A stretch of DNA of 64,000 nucleotides from Breviolum minutum Mf 1.05b.01 (lineage: Eukaryota > Sar > Dinophyceae > Suessiales > Symbiodiniaceae), in the NCBI GenBank assembly GCA_000507305.1, contig DF239796.1, positions 98,897 through 162,896 of the forward strand, read 5' to 3'. Made by a program: the position numbers and the translations under genes. Shown here one piece after another: positions 39,147 to 49,476 of this stretch. The stretch's first letter is position 1, and each line of letters begins with the position of its first letter. The notes below the pieces were generated by a model, which was given only the letters and a program-made list of their open reading frames with translations, did not search any database and was not told the DNA's origin.

Positions 39147-39410
39147 TTAGAATATGAAATTTGGGGCCGGGCTAGGTAGGTCATTCTTCTCATGCACAAT
39201 TGCCGTGGATTCCAGATATATTAAAGAAATGTGTACCACAAAAGAGAAACTCATTCGACCATGAAAGCAAAACCTCCACGAAAAAGAATCTTGGTGCTGA
39301 CCTCCTGGGTCTGGAGCGATGATTTCGTCGAGTTCGTCGAGTATTCTTTGAATGGCTTGGATTTCTTTTGTTGGCGATGTGTTACGGATTCTACCTTGGT
39401 AAATCACCAT
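39147..39410 (-). CDS. Weak minus-strand ORF
   Basis: The segment AIQRILDELDEIIAPDPGG is coding-like, but the + strand is equally open (MKAKPPRKRILVLTSWVWSD). No splice context or homology. Family A starts near 39,357. Confidence 0.15.
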   Translation of the reverse strand: MVIYQGRIRNTSPTKEIQAIQRILDELDEIIAPDPGGQHQDSFSWRFCFHGRMSFSFVVHISLIYLESTAIVHEKNDLPSPAPNFIF

Positions 39411-39462
39411 TTTTTCACCACCATTTCGGGGACCTTTTTTCCAGGCATCTTAAGCAAATCAC
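39357..39462 (+). mobile_element. Family A MITE copy
   Basis: Left end CTTGGATTTC; right end truncated at GCAAATC. Confidence 0.6.
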
Positions 39463-40047
39463 TATTCGTGACGACTTCGAGATCCTTTGAGTTGTTTGCG
39501 TGAAACGGTGTGTTTTTTGTTCCTATGTGAAGAGTTTCCTGAACCCAAAGAAACGAGAAAGGTATAGGTATAGGTATTTAAGGAAAAGGGTTTATTTTCA
39601 TTGCCAAAGATGAAGAATGCATGTTGCTTTCATTTGTGGGAGGTTTTTGTGACATATCATGAACCTGAAGTATTGGAAGTCACTTTTCTACAAAAAAACA
39701 CTTGGTTGGATTCCAAATTGGAGTTCCTTTAAAAAGATGATGGTTTCACACACTCCACTATGGTTTTCATCAACATCTGGAAGATACTTTTCCAGCAAAT
39801 CTGAGCAAGATAGGATGATCTAAAGTTGTTTCAACACACCGAATTGGAACACACCCCGAGCAACCTCTACCAACAGGCCATAAAGGGATTCCTTTCATAG
39901 TTGTCTAGGGGGATTGTCTGGGGTGTGCTCTAGGGGTGTGTTGTATCTTTCTTGGAGATGATGGTCCCCTAAAAAAAAGGGGGGACGTTGATCGGAGTCA
40001 GGCGAGTGGCCCACACCCACTGTGGGTGTGTGTTTGAGGCCCCAAAA

Positions 40048-40141
40048 CCCACGAGAATAGAGCATGGTTTAGGGTATATAGGGGATTATAAATAGCCATT
40101 ATAAGGATCCTGGATCCATATTAACCAACCAGTATAATGAA
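40048..40141 (+). mobile_element. Family B copy
   Basis: GTTTAGGGTATATAGGGGAT to CCAGTATAATG, with a small internal duplication of GGATCC. Confidence 0.65.
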
Positions 40142-40567
40142 AATTTACCATCGTTTTGAGCACTGAGTCTTTTTTCAGTCAGGAAAAATGGAATGTTCAA
40201 GGCTCATAGACTTTGAGATAGCTTATTATAATGGCTGATGAAATGATTCCGAAATAGATGTTGAAATGATCTGAATCCACATCAGCAATGAAAAACACCT
40301 TAGTTGGTAGGGTTGCATGCTGGATTATGCTACCCGGTTACAACGGGATTGAAATAAAGCATCAGAAGGGTCTCGTTTTTAACTTACCAGAATTCAATGC
40401 TCGTACATTGCAAATGTCAGCCAAATTCATCCAAGAAATAAGGCCTTATAAGGGAGTATTAACCACCATTATTGCCTAGAAACAGAATAGATCTACCGCA
40501 TCTTCAGCGCATTTGGGCTACAGTTCTATCTTTGTCTCATTGCTCCAGATCCTTGCTTTTCCTTTAG

Positions 40568-40714
40568 GTGATGGGCGCGCAGGGTTTTGTTGGCGAAGGG
40601 CTGAACTGCAAGTAGCTTTCAACAGAAGAAGTGATGCAAGCAGAGTCAGAAAAACATGGCTTGTTCAAAAACGTTCATGTGTTCAAGATGATTTTCCTAA
40701 ACATCCAGCAACGG
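40568..40714 (+). CDS. Candidate internal exon with GC donor
   Basis: A strong acceptor (cttttcctttag|G), 48 open codons (GRAGFCWRRAELQVAFNRRS, RKTWLVQKRSCVQDDFPKHP), then GCAAGT, the consensus form of a GC donor. A second frame is open for part of it. Product not recognised. Confidence 0.35.
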
Positions 40715-40854
40715 GCAAGTTGGTGGTGATCACCAACCAGTGAAATCATGGAATATTTTTTGCATAACTGGATGGTGCAAATTGTGATGAGCCTTCATGA
40801 GCCAGAAATGAATATGTTCCATAGGAAATGACGGTCGCAAAGAGTCGTAACCAG

Positions 40855-40980
40855 GTTGGGGGTAGATCCAAAGAAGAGATCTTCAAGTCCAAAGATTTGA
40901 CACACATGTCTCTGACGTTGGAGAATGAGTGGGCGAAAGTGGTGCTCAACTTTGGAAAAATCGGACTATTCACCGCACCT
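40855..40980 (+). CDS. Candidate internal exon with GA donor
   Basis: Acceptor accag|G, 42 open codons in phase 0 (GGRSKEEIFKSKDLTHMSLT, LENEWAKVVLNFGKIGLFTA) and a GAACAA donor. Coding-like and repeat-free. Its phase does not fit the exon at 40,568, so any intervening exon is missing. Family unknown. Confidence 0.4.
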
Positions 40981-40995
40981 GAACAATACATTCAT

Positions 40996-41112
40996 ACTAT
41001 ACCCATACCATCCATGGGACTGGTTGTATATTTACCTACATATTTTGCCCATACAAAAATCACCCATTCATGTAGGTAAATAGGCAATCGTCCCCATGGT
41101 ATGGGTATGGGT
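40996..41112 (+). mobile_element. Family E palindrome
   Basis: Arms ACCCATACCATCCATGGGAC / CCCCATGGTATGGGTATGG. Confidence 0.7.
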
Positions 41113-41187
41113 ATGGAAGCCCAAGGGATCCGATCCAACCGAAACATCCCCAGGTCATAGGATTTTTTAGGGGAGTCCCTTTAGGAC

Positions 41188-41303
41188 ATACCCCCCCAAA
41201 AGTTTAACAGTTCGCCCCTGAAAAATTACCGAAACCCAACAGGAAAGGCTTGTCTTCCAACCACCATTTTTCAGGGGCGAGCTGTTAAATTTCGGGGGTG
41301 TAT
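41188..41303 (+). mobile_element. Family G MITE copy
   Basis: Long arms CCCCCCAAAAGTTTAACAG / GCTGTTAAATTTCGGGGG. Confidence 0.8.
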
Positions 41304-41627
41304 CTGGATAGGGAAAGAGCATTGAAAAAAAAAGTTTTACCTCTCATTGTTTCACTTGGAGTTGTTGATTTTAAATGAGGTATGAGAGGGGGATACATTG
41401 CTTTAGGAAGGAATGAAAATGGATCATGTTCGTCCCGAAATGTCTTCAAGGTTGGGCTCGAGTTATAAATGTAGTCAAACTCCTGTTTTCATGGCCGAAA
41501 GTACAGGGTGTCACCCCTATAAATGGAAATAAGCCTACGAATAACTGGTGACGGGACCCACCTTGTTATTGTCTTTGACTTCCAGGGAATAGATCTGCTT
41601 TGGCACAAATGATCTGCTTTCTTGCAG

Positions 41628-41678
41628 TTATATGAAGCTGAATTCATACGGAACGCTTTATTTTTTGTCCAGCAATCC
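41628..41678 (+). CDS. Candidate exon start, end masked by a repeat
   Basis: After a good acceptor (tctgctttcttgcag) the frame reads LYEAEFIRNALFFVQQS and then runs into a Family H palindrome. The donor is unclear. Unassigned. Confidence 0.25.
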
Positions 41679-41824
41679 AAGATGGCCATGGAAAATAAGG
41701 TTCTTTCATTCTTTCCAGACGTGGTAGCCATTGAAAATATGGATTTCCTCCTGGCTACTGTTAGTTTACTGGAAGGTTTCTCCGTCCTCTTTGTAACAAA
41801 AACCGCAGTCCCACTGTTTTTTGT

Positions 41825-41999
41825 GCAAAAACAGCCGCCTGCATGCTCTGCGAAAAAAAGATCCTTCGGGTTTGCTGCCTGGAGGAATGGGAATAGAACA
41901 GGGGTCCCAAAGCCGCCCGGGGTCGCGGAAAGAATCAAAACGCGGAAATGTACCTCGAAAGCCGAAAATGCCTCCGTTTCGAGTCTTGCCAGGATTCAG
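41825..41999 (+). CDS. Candidate exon, frame ambiguous
   Basis: More GC-rich than its surroundings, ending at a GTGGGA donor after attcag (42,000). Two frames are open: NSRLHALRKKDPSGLLPGG...PRKPKMPPFRVLPGF, and KQPPACSAKKRSFG...NASVSSLARIQ. A possible acceptor is gcaaaaacag. No homology recognised. Confidence 0.3.
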
Positions 42000-42833
42000 G
42001 TGGGATTCCAATTTGAGGACATGATGTGTGTTTGACTGCACGGCTACAAATTTACCGAACAAAAATGTGATAATTTGAAGGGCAGTTCACTGCTGGACCT
42101 GGAACATGGAATAGATATGAATAGATGAAGTTCAATGGGCCTTCCTAAAATCACCAAGACTATAGGCATAGGCATTTGTTGAGCTTCTTCAGTTTTTGTT
42201 GGCGTGTTGCCTTTCTTTGGAAGAATGTCTCTGCAAAGATAGCGACCAAACCGCCGGTTGGTTACCCCAAAATATGGTCAAATGAGTTGGGGAATCCTCT
42301 TAAAATCCCCTTAATTCAAGTTAAAGAATTGGAGTAATTTGCCCAGAAAAATATGTTTCTTATTTGCGATTTTGGTCCAAAAGGGACCTCTTGCAGTATC
42401 CCATTTCAAATGCCTTCAAACGGAATCCTGAATCCTTTCTCAGGGTTGCACGGCAAGCATGTTCATAGGCAAAAGCCCTACAACTTCTCTAAGGGCACTT
42501 GTAACACCCTCGCCGTGCAACAAAAAAGGTTGCGGGGTCCAAGCCGTCATTCACGTGGGTGAAGGGACGGAAGGGGAGCCATCAGGGAGAAAACACACAC
42601 TCCGAGCCCACACAGTGTCAACACATGGGGAAAACCTATGATTCGATGAAAAAACAGTTCGGTGTTGATAGCCACACACCCCAGCAAAAAACGAAGGTGC
42701 GGTGGAAGAGAAGCCAATGATCCCCGAAATGAAGGACTCGTAAAACCATCGAAAAAACTTTCCCAACCTGGTAACCTTCATGATGGGTATTTTTTGGATT
42801 CCAGGGGCCCCCGGTCGTCCTATTGATTGTACA

Positions 42834-42927
42834 TACCCTCCAGGAAACTAACATATCCCACCTTGGGAAAACGAAAATCATCTTCAAACATACCTTGGGT
42901 GGGGATATGTTAGTTCCCAGGAGGGTA
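42834..42927 (+). mobile_element. Family G MITE copy
   Basis: Arms ACCCTCCAGGAAACTAACAT / ATGTTAGTTCCCAGGAGGGT. Confidence 0.8.
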
Positions 42928-43053
42928 GCATTTTGCTTGTTTCAAACAATCGCGTTGTACCTGTAAAAAATGTCAGAACTTTAATGAACAAATTCTCCAA
43001 GTTGATCCAATTCGCAAGCTCGGGGGGGATGAAATATCAAAAATAGATAGCTG

Positions 43054-43164
43054 TATATGGGTGTTTCCAAAAATAGGGGTACCCCAAAATATATGGTTTG
43101 TAATGGAAAACCCTATTAAAATGGATGATTTGGGGGTACCACCATTTTCGGAAACACCCATATA
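43054..43164 (+). mobile_element. Family D MITE copy
   Basis: Long perfect ends TATATGGGTGTTTCC / GGAAACACCCATATA. Confidence 0.85.
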
Positions 43165-43563
43165 CCCGGGGGTCAAGCTGACCGTTAAAGCCGAATAGTC
43201 CCCTGGGATTTGTTGATGAAATAAACCCTTACCAAACCCATGGTCTTTGCGGAAAAACTATTCATCCTTGCGACTTCCACTTGCTTAGTGAAATATTCCC
43301 ATAGGACAGAGCTTGCGATGTTCATGTCCCTTTTGGGGGAGGGGTTTGCTAAACATCAACCTAATGAGGGGTTCAATATGATGGATTCATCATATTCACC
43401 TGTTTTTTGGTGATGTTTCAGAGGAACGTCTATCGGAAATCCTCGTAGGAATCTATGGTATGGGGTTTGGGTTCACCCTACATGGATGGTTGGAATTATT
43501 ATTTAGGGATCAATTTGGTAAGTAACTAGACCAGTCAAATGGATCCCCATGGCTAAATGTCAC

Positions 43564-43668
43564 TACTGTTGATGGACGAAATCCTGCACCACCTAGGATG
43601 TATAAAACCCTATAAATAATGGGATGGTCATCATCCTTGGTGGTGCAGGATTTCAGCCATCAACAGTA
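43564..43668 (+). mobile_element. Family F MITE copy
   Basis: The most symmetric copy: GGAAATCCTGCACCACC-like arms pair along about 35 bases. Confidence 0.8.
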
Positions 43669-43830
43669 TCATGTGATATTAATGACTTTCATGTGGTGAT
43701 TCACAATTGCCATCAGGGTGTTTACCTGGCATCATCTCATTGTGACCAAAAAAGCGGAGGGTGGGGAATTCACACCCCAAATGGTGGTGATTTGGAGCTA
43801 CCCCAGGCGTTTCTATTGAGGTTTTTTTGG

Positions 43831-43952
43831 CTGGATTTGTTATGTTGGTGAGTTTTTGCGGATTCGATCCCATGGTATGCATCACCATGACAAACCATAA
43901 TTTTGGAGGAATATTTGTTATTTTTCCAAGCATCGAACAAGCAAATCCAAGG
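43831..43952 (+). mobile_element. Family A MITE copy
   Basis: Right end CAAATCCAAG intact; just upstream of the ORF at 43,979. Confidence 0.7.
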
Positions 43953-43978
43953 TATATAAACCATTATAAACTCTTATA

Positions 43979-44332
43979 ATGGGTTCACAGACCCTTATCA
44001 ATGAGGTTTCTGGAACTTCATCGCTTACTCATTTTGTTGAAGCTCTTCACATCAATCCAAGATTTACACCTCCGAAATTGAAACAGCTTACCCTCAAAAA
44101 AATGGATGCTTCGAACACGAACCCTTTCCTTTCTGGAATTGCCTGTTTTTTTAGGCTGGCAAAAACTGTTGCACTTCTCGGCCGGGGGTTGTACCAGAAA
44201 AAGATGACTTTAAAAGCTCGCCAGGTCCAACAGAAGTCTTTGGCTCAGCGTTGTGCTGCCATGCTGGACCAATGGGATTTTTGTGTTGGTTTTTTTGGGG
44301 GGATGGGAGGTTTTTTGACGAAGAAAAAATAA
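43979..44332 (+). CDS. ORF of 117 codons, unknown
   Basis: Begins after a Family A copy and ends before a Family D copy. The coding-like part is LTHFVEALHINPRFTPPKLK, LAKTVALLGRGLYQKKMTLK, ARQVQQKSLAQRCAAMLDQW; the end degenerates into a G/T run. Possibly one exon of an unrecognised gene. Confidence 0.35.
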   Translation: MGSQTLINEVSGTSSLTHFVEALHINPRFTPPKLKQLTLKKMDASNTNPFLSGIACFFRLAKTVALLGRGLYQKKMTLKARQVQQKSLAQRCAAMLDQWDFCVGFFGGMGGFLTKKK

Positions 44333-44400
44333 AATCCTCAAACCGGTAAAGGGGTCATTTTTGGAAGGTTGGTACCTGGAGAAACAGGAAAACATGGCAA

Positions 44401-44506
44401 TGGGTGTTTCCAAAAATAGGGAAACACCCCAAAATGGATGGTTTATAATGGAAAATCCTATTAAAGTTGATGATTTGGGGGTATCCCTAGTTTTGGAAAC
44501 CCCATA
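44401..44506 (+). mobile_element. Family D MITE copy
   Basis: Right end altered (GGAAACCCCATA). Confidence 0.75.
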
Positions 44507-45066
44507 TGATGTCTCATTTTTTGAGGTAACTGGATTGCTGGTTTTAGGGGTTTCAAGTTGATGGAACTTAACAGCAACTTCTTTTCCAGGTACTTTTGAA
44601 GCAAAGGAAAAACGCCATCACCGCCTTTTTACCAAACTGAGAATGCTGTCCCATATTGGCGGTAAAGTTCACACCCAATTTTTTTTCCCAGCACCACGAA
44701 CGGCCATCCACTTCACAAAAAGCCTTCAAACTCACATTGAGCAGTGACCAGTTGAATGAGGGGATGAAATCCTACCCAGTTATATTCCGGGATGTTTTTC
44801 AATCTTCCGATCCTGGAACCTGAACCAATTCAGGATGACCCATGGGAACCATGTCATTTCAGGGTGGAGCCACATGAAAACAATCCTTGCTGCTCGGATG
44901 TCATGTTGGGAAAAAGTGCCAACGCTGAATCGTTTGGTATTTGTTTAGTTGGTGATGTTTTTTAACGGATTTGATCCCATGGTGGATTTCAAAGTCAATC
45001 TAAGGGGACCCCCCGATGCCACCCCTCCCAAGAAATAGCCGGCCTTTCCAATTGTTTAGGGTTGTT

Positions 45067-45336
45067 TCAAGTGATTATGGCAAACCCCATGTCATAGGCT
45101 TGCGTTCGCAGTGATGCGTAGCAGAACTCAGGAGCAGAAGGTCTGTTGATCGTTCCACCATAGCGGCTATATATGCGTTCACCAGTGCAGTAGTTTAAAG
45201 TTCCCACCTGAGTTTTACAGGGAAATTCTGGTAATCTCCTAGCAATCTTTTGGCGCTGCATGTTGCCCTTTCGCCAAACATCTGGCACTCCCTTGGCAGA
45301 TCCTGCCCCCGATCTTAGTTGAGAAGGCTGCAACAT
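45067..45336 (-). CDS. Minus-strand ORF at the left end of the inverted-repeat segment
   Basis: Eighty-nine codons including LNYCTGERIYSRYGGTINRP and SAPEFCYASLRTQAYDMGF. The SRYGGTINRPSAPEFCY part has a translated counterpart at the right end (SHSGAINTPFSPKFCY, + strand, about 48,830-48,890), so this segment descends from a protein-coding sequence. Family not recognised. Confidence 0.4.
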   Translation of the reverse strand: MLQPSQLRSGAGSAKGVPDVWRKGNMQRQKIARRLPEFPCKTQVGTLNYCTGERIYSRYGGTINRPSAPEFCYASLRTQAYDMGFAIIT

Positions 45337-45810
45337 TGCCGTGACCCTGTGGTCGTGCGCACGTGCGCTGGACCGCCTAGCGGCAGACCAATGCGAGCAT
45401 TGGTCGCAGCGCTGTACCGGTTCGTCTGTGGGTCAAAACAAGCAGACCGCAGATCCGTACTTTTGCAAGGAGCAGCCTGACCTGTGTAAAAATGTCAAGA
45501 TGTCCATCTTTTTGAAGCTGAGCTAGCTTCATGTTCTTAAAGATATAGTATATGCACGAACATTTGCCTTTGTGTGTTGGTCCTAACGTCAAAAATCATC
45601 CAGGTCAACTTAACCTGTGTGTTGGTGTAGATTCCCGGAGATCTGGTTTCAAATGATTTCACAAATTCACCTTGACATATCGTGCTTCATCCACCAATTC
45701 GTTCTCCAACCCATCATTATCTCCCGCCGCGTTCATGCTTTACAGACAAAACATCTTGAGTCAGCTTGAGGTGGCACGAAAATAATACAGTAGTGCATTG
45801 TTTGAAAGCC

Positions 45811-45936
45811 ATGGGCAATCAGTGTTGCGGCTTTTTTGTGGATGAAGAGCCCGAAGTGGATGAGGACCTTTGCTGTCAGTTCTTTTTGGATGTTTTTTTG
45901 GTTGAAAATATCTGTAAACTGTTGTCTTGTGGGTGA
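45811..45936 (+). CDS. MGN-type module (MGNQCCGFFVDEEPEVDED)
   Basis: ATG opens a 41-codon frame: MGNQCCGFFVDEEPEVDED, then LCCQFFLDVF..., TGA. Gly2/Cys5/Cys6 predict dual acylation. It shares about 70 bases of near-identity with the module at 48,180 and continues into sequence shared with 48,695-48,800. Probably an N-terminal exon or a decayed duplicate. Confidence 0.4.
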   Translation: MGNQCCGFFVDEEPEVDEDLCCQFFLDVFLVENICKLLSCG

Positions 45937-46310
45937 AGAAACGTCTTTACGAATCAATCCCAACAAACTTGTGCTTTGAGAAGTTGGCCTGTTGGAAACA
46001 GTCAAGACTTTCACTTTCAACGTGATATTTTCGGCAAAAGGGGGGTTCTGTTCTCACCGGAAAATTTCAGTGGGTAAATAATATTCATGGAAGGAAGTTT
46101 AGAAGTCTAACTTCCGACAATATGGACAGTTGAATGAAAAGAAGAGTAGAGTAGTCAAGTCAGCAGAAAGAAGATGCAATAGCGCAAAAGTTAGAAGAGA
46201 GAAGATACACCCGCGCCAAATGTTAGAGAAGTCGCGAAATGCTGTGTTTTTCAAATGGTTCGTGTGTCGGGTCAGTCGAAAAGCCTGTTAAAGCGGCGGG
46301 TGCGGAGTCA

Positions 46311-46885
46311 TGTGGTCAGAGGAGAAATCAAAATATGCACGCTGCTGTGCCGACAAGCACATTTTGAAGTGGAAATGTACAAGATACGTCCGGTTCGGAG
46401 CAGTTTTTGAAGTTCTGATGTCGAAAAACTGCACGGCGCTGTTGCGAAAAGCACATTTTGAAGTGAAAATGTACAAAACGCGTCAGGTTCGGAGCATTTT
46501 TTGAAGTTCTGATGTCGAAAAATTGCACGCTGCTGTGGCGAAAATTTTGAAGTGAAAATGTACAAAACACTTCAGATTCAGCTTCGGAGCACTTTTTGAA
46601 GTTCTGATGTTGCACGCCGCTGTGGCGAGAAGCACATTTCCAAGTCAAAATGTTAAAAACTGATGGTCTCGGAGCACTTTTTGAAGTTCTGATGTCGAAA
46701 AATTGCACACCGCTGTGGCGAGAAGCACATTTGTACGTGAAAATGTACAAAACACGTCAGCAGCGGACAGTTTTTTGAAGTTCTGATGTCGAAACATTGC
46801 ATGAACCTGTGGCGAGAAGCACATTTGTCGGTCAAGATGTGCAAAATACCTCTGTTTTGGCGCTTTTTCAAATTCAGATGCCGAA
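46311..46885. repeat. Tandem array, about 95-bp unit, 5-6 copies
   Basis: Units contain TTTTGAAGTTCTGATGTCG, then TGCACGC-GCTGTGGCGA, AGCACATTT and GAAAATGTACAAAAC. Unit starts near 46,418, 46,511, 46,606 (shortened), 46,689 and 46,787. Overlapping minus-strand ORFs are repeats of the same unit, not genes. Confidence 0.85.
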
Positions 46886-47068
46886 CAATTAGTCAGGTAG
46901 TAAGTTAGTCAGTCAATCAATCAGTCAGTTAGTCAATGTCAATTAGTCAGTTACTGACGCAAAGAATAACATGAGGCAGTAATCAATTAGTCAGTTTTTC
47001 ACTTAGTCAGTTAGTTAGTTAGTCAACTAGTCAGTTCGTCAGTTAGTCAATCAGTCGGATACTCAATT

Positions 47069-47103
<35 letters not shown>

Positions 47104-47365
47104 CAATCAATCAATCAAACAATCAATCAATCAATCGATCAGTCAGACAGTTAGTCAGTTAGCTCGTTAGTCAACTAGTCAGTTCGTCAGTTAGTCAATC
47201 AGTTAGTGAGTCATTTAGTCATCTATCTAGTTAGTTAGTTAGATAGTCAGTTAGTCAACTAGTCAAATAGTCAATTAGTCAGTTAGTCAGTCAGTCAGTA
47301 CGTCAATTAGTCAGTTAATCAATCAATCAATCATTCAATCAATCAATCAATCAGTTTGTCAGTTC

Positions 47366-47413
<48 letters not shown>

Positions 47414-47745
47414 GTCAGTTAGTCAGTTGGCTAGTTCGTCAGCCAGTCAGTCAATCAGTTCGTCAGTTAATCAATCAGTCAATTAGTCATTTAGTCAATC
47501 ATTCCCTTAGTCAGTTAGTTCGTGAGTTAGATAGTCAGTTATAGTCAATTAGTCGGATAGTCAGTTAGTGAGACAGTCAGTAAGTCAATTAGTCAGCTAG
47601 TCAGTTAAATCAATCAGTCAATTTGTCAGTGAATCAATCAATCAGTTTGTCAGTTAGTCAGTTAGCTCGTTAGTCACTTAGTCGGTTCGTCAGTTAGTCA
47701 ATCAGTCAGTGAGTCAGTTAGTCAGTTAGCTATAGTTAGTGAGGC

Positions 47746-47777
<32 letters not shown>

Positions 47778-47975
47778 GGTCAGTCAGTCAACTTGGCAGA
47801 TAGTCAAGTAGTCAGTCAGTCAGTTAGTCAAGTAGTCAGGTAGTCAGTCAATCAACCAATCAATTAGTCAGTTAGTCAGTTGGCTAGTTCGTCAGCCATT
47901 CATTCAGTCAATTCGTCAGGTAATCAATCAGTCAATTAGTCAGTTACTCAATTAGTCAGTTAGTCAGTTGCTCTG
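46886..47975. repeat. Tetranucleotide field (TCAG/TCAA/TTAG)
   Basis: About 1.1 kb of almost pure 4-base units (TCAGTTAG, TCAATCAA), with TCAA runs at 47,062-47,145 and 47,366-47,411. No conserved direct repeat separated by unique spacers. Confidence 0.9.
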
Positions 47976-48179
47976 ACATCCCTGACTCACAGCAATCAAT
48001 CTCTCCTATAGTTTTCCTCTTATTGAAACTTCCGCCACCGCCTTGTGCGGTACTACAGGCAAATATGATTTTGATTCGCAACCACCCCCTAGTGCGCAGG
48101 TGGTCCAACTTGTTGCGGAAAACTTGGTGCTCCTCCCGGAAACTTACCCAATAATGCAGTAGTGCATTGTTTGAAAGCC

Positions 48180-48398
48180 ATGCGCAATCTGTGTTGCGGC
48201 TTTGTTGTGGATGAAGAGCCCGAAGTGGATGAGGACCGTTGCTGTCAGGACCCAAGGCGGTGGCTCACATCACCGAAGCCCATGGTCGCCGGGGGTCGAC
48301 GGGTTCCCGTTTATTTCGCCATGGGGAATCAGTGTTGCGACTTTGGGTTCGAGGCGCGCACAAGTCGTGGGACAGGTGTTACAGAAAAAGCATCTTGA
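48180..48398 (+). CDS. ORF with two MGN-type starts
   Basis: The first start reads MRNLCCGFVVDEEPEVDEDR (Gly2 replaced by Arg, so not myristoylatable as written). In the same frame at 48,321 a second start reads MGNQCCDFGFEARTSRGTG. Ends TGA at 48,398. The second start restores the acylation motif. No downstream domain is seen. Confidence 0.4.
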   Translation: MRNLCCGFVVDEEPEVDEDRCCQDPRRWLTSPKPMVAGGRRVPVYFAMGNQCCDFGFEARTSRGTGVTEKAS

Positions 48399-48453
48399 GT
48401 CAACTTGAGGTGGCAGACACACACACGCAAACAGCAGCATAGAGCTTGCGAAC

Positions 48454-48495
48454 ATGGGAAATGAGTGTTCCGGCTGCTGCACGGCTTCCGATGAG
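48454..48495 (+). CDS. MGN-type first exon (MGNECSGCCTASDE), 42 nt
   Basis: Fourteen codons ending at a GTAGGA donor, phase 0. Gly2 and Ser6 match the classical N-myristoylation consensus, and Cys5, Cys8 and Cys9 are palmitoylation candidates. Near-identical to the frame-shifted module at 6,885, and the same length and donor as 6,755. Confidence 0.5.
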
Positions 48496-48809
48496 GTAGG
48501 ATTGCATCAGTATTGAACTAGGTTCTTGTAGATTGGAAAAAATTACGTGTAGAGTAGTGCATTGGTGGTTTTCTTTTTTTGGCCTTTTTTTTGCCTGTCA
48601 TCTTTCAAGAAGCCGTGAAAGTTGTGGATGAACCCCAAAATAGTCACAATCAGATGTCATGACCGCAACATCTCACGGAGTGCTTGAAGTGGATGCATCC
48701 CAGGACCTTTGCTGTCAATTCTTTTTGGATTTTTTGCGAAAATATTTGTAAACAGTTGTCTTTTGGGTGAAGAAACCTCTTTACGAATCAAACCTCTTGG
48801 GCGCAGCTT

Positions 48810-48909
48810 GATGAACATGGCGCAGCTATATCTCACAGCGGCGCGATCAACACACCTTTTTCTCCCAAATTCTGCTACATTGCAAATCACCGCGAACGCA
48901 AGCCTATGA
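48810..48909 (+). pseudogene. Right-end copy of the GGxINxPxxPxFCY segment
   Basis: Reads GAAISHSGAINTPFSPKF then CYIANHRERKPM on the + strand. The nucleotide match to the left end (45,093-45,170, inverted) includes TGTCATAGGCTTGCGTTCGC. A 4-base length difference after FCY shifts the frame relative to the left copy. Confidence 0.4.
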
Positions 48910-49143
48910 CACTGTGCATGTTTTGAAGGAACCCGCAGCCCTAAACTCCATATTAACCACCATCTTCCCTTAATTAGGCCTTATTGCGGCCTTATTTCTA
49001 GGGGGGGTGGCATTGGGGGGGCGGCTTAGATTGCCATGATAAATCACCATCGTCCACCACCATTTATTTTTAGATATTTTTAGATTTTTTTCCAAGCATC
49101 ATGGCCAAGCAAATTTTATCATTGCACCCACTTATTTCATGGG

Positions 49144-49476
49144 TTGTTTGGCGGGAACAAACAAAACCAATTGATCGGACAGAACTTCAAGAGCCGAAAG
49201 GAAGCATCGTCAAAGTTGACCTTCCCAACCAAGCAAACAATTGCCATCCAAGCTGCGCTGCAAACTAAACGCAAGGAAACAAAAAACGATAGAAATGAAA
49301 CCCATTTGCTCAGCTGGAAAATTTACCTATACATGCATGATAGATTTAATCCAAATGGTACATATTCGAATCCCATGGAACGTTTGGGAAAAGATTCCCA
49401 AATCCAATGCAAAAGGCGCCACAACATCGTCCAAGCTGTGAGGAGATCCGAAATTTGCGAAGTCACCAGGACCTAG
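49144..49476 (+). CDS. ORF of 110 codons, Lys/Gln-rich, unknown
   Basis: Reads GNKQNQLIGQNFKSRKEASS, KLTFPTKQTIAIQAALQTKR and on to a stop after ICEVTRT. Repeat-free and coding-like for its first 60 codons. A Family A remnant precedes it. Not recognised. Confidence 0.3.
   Translation: MFGGNKQNQLIGQNFKSRKEASSKLTFPTKQTIAIQAALQTKRKETKNDRNETHLLSWKIYLYMHDRFNPNGTYSNPMERLGKDSQIQCKRRHNIVQAVRRSEICEVTRT

Larger units (their letters stand above)
45093..48909. mobile_element. 3.8-kb segment bounded by diverged inverted repeats
   Basis: The left end (TGTCATAGGCTTGCGTTCGC from 45,093) recurs inverted at the right end (about 48,835-48,909), with similarity extending about 75 bases through TGTTGATCG. Inside are the 95-bp array, the tetranucleotide field and four MGN-type starts. 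No convincing target-site duplication is seen. It may be a transposon-like unit or an inverted gene duplication. Confidence 0.4.

Noticed and set aside
40620..40680. Galactosyltransferase-like RR..R..TW motif
   Set aside because: Only a few residues match and no further family motif follows.
46311..47975. CRISPR array
   Set aside because: Units are contiguous tandem repeats (95 bp, then 4 bp) with no unique spacers, in eukaryotic DNA.
45733..48890. Conserved minus-strand peptide GLIRK-VSSP-RQ-FT in two copies
   Set aside because: The nucleotide copies differ by indels that shift frame within the block, so shared ancestry rather than coding constraint explains the similarity.
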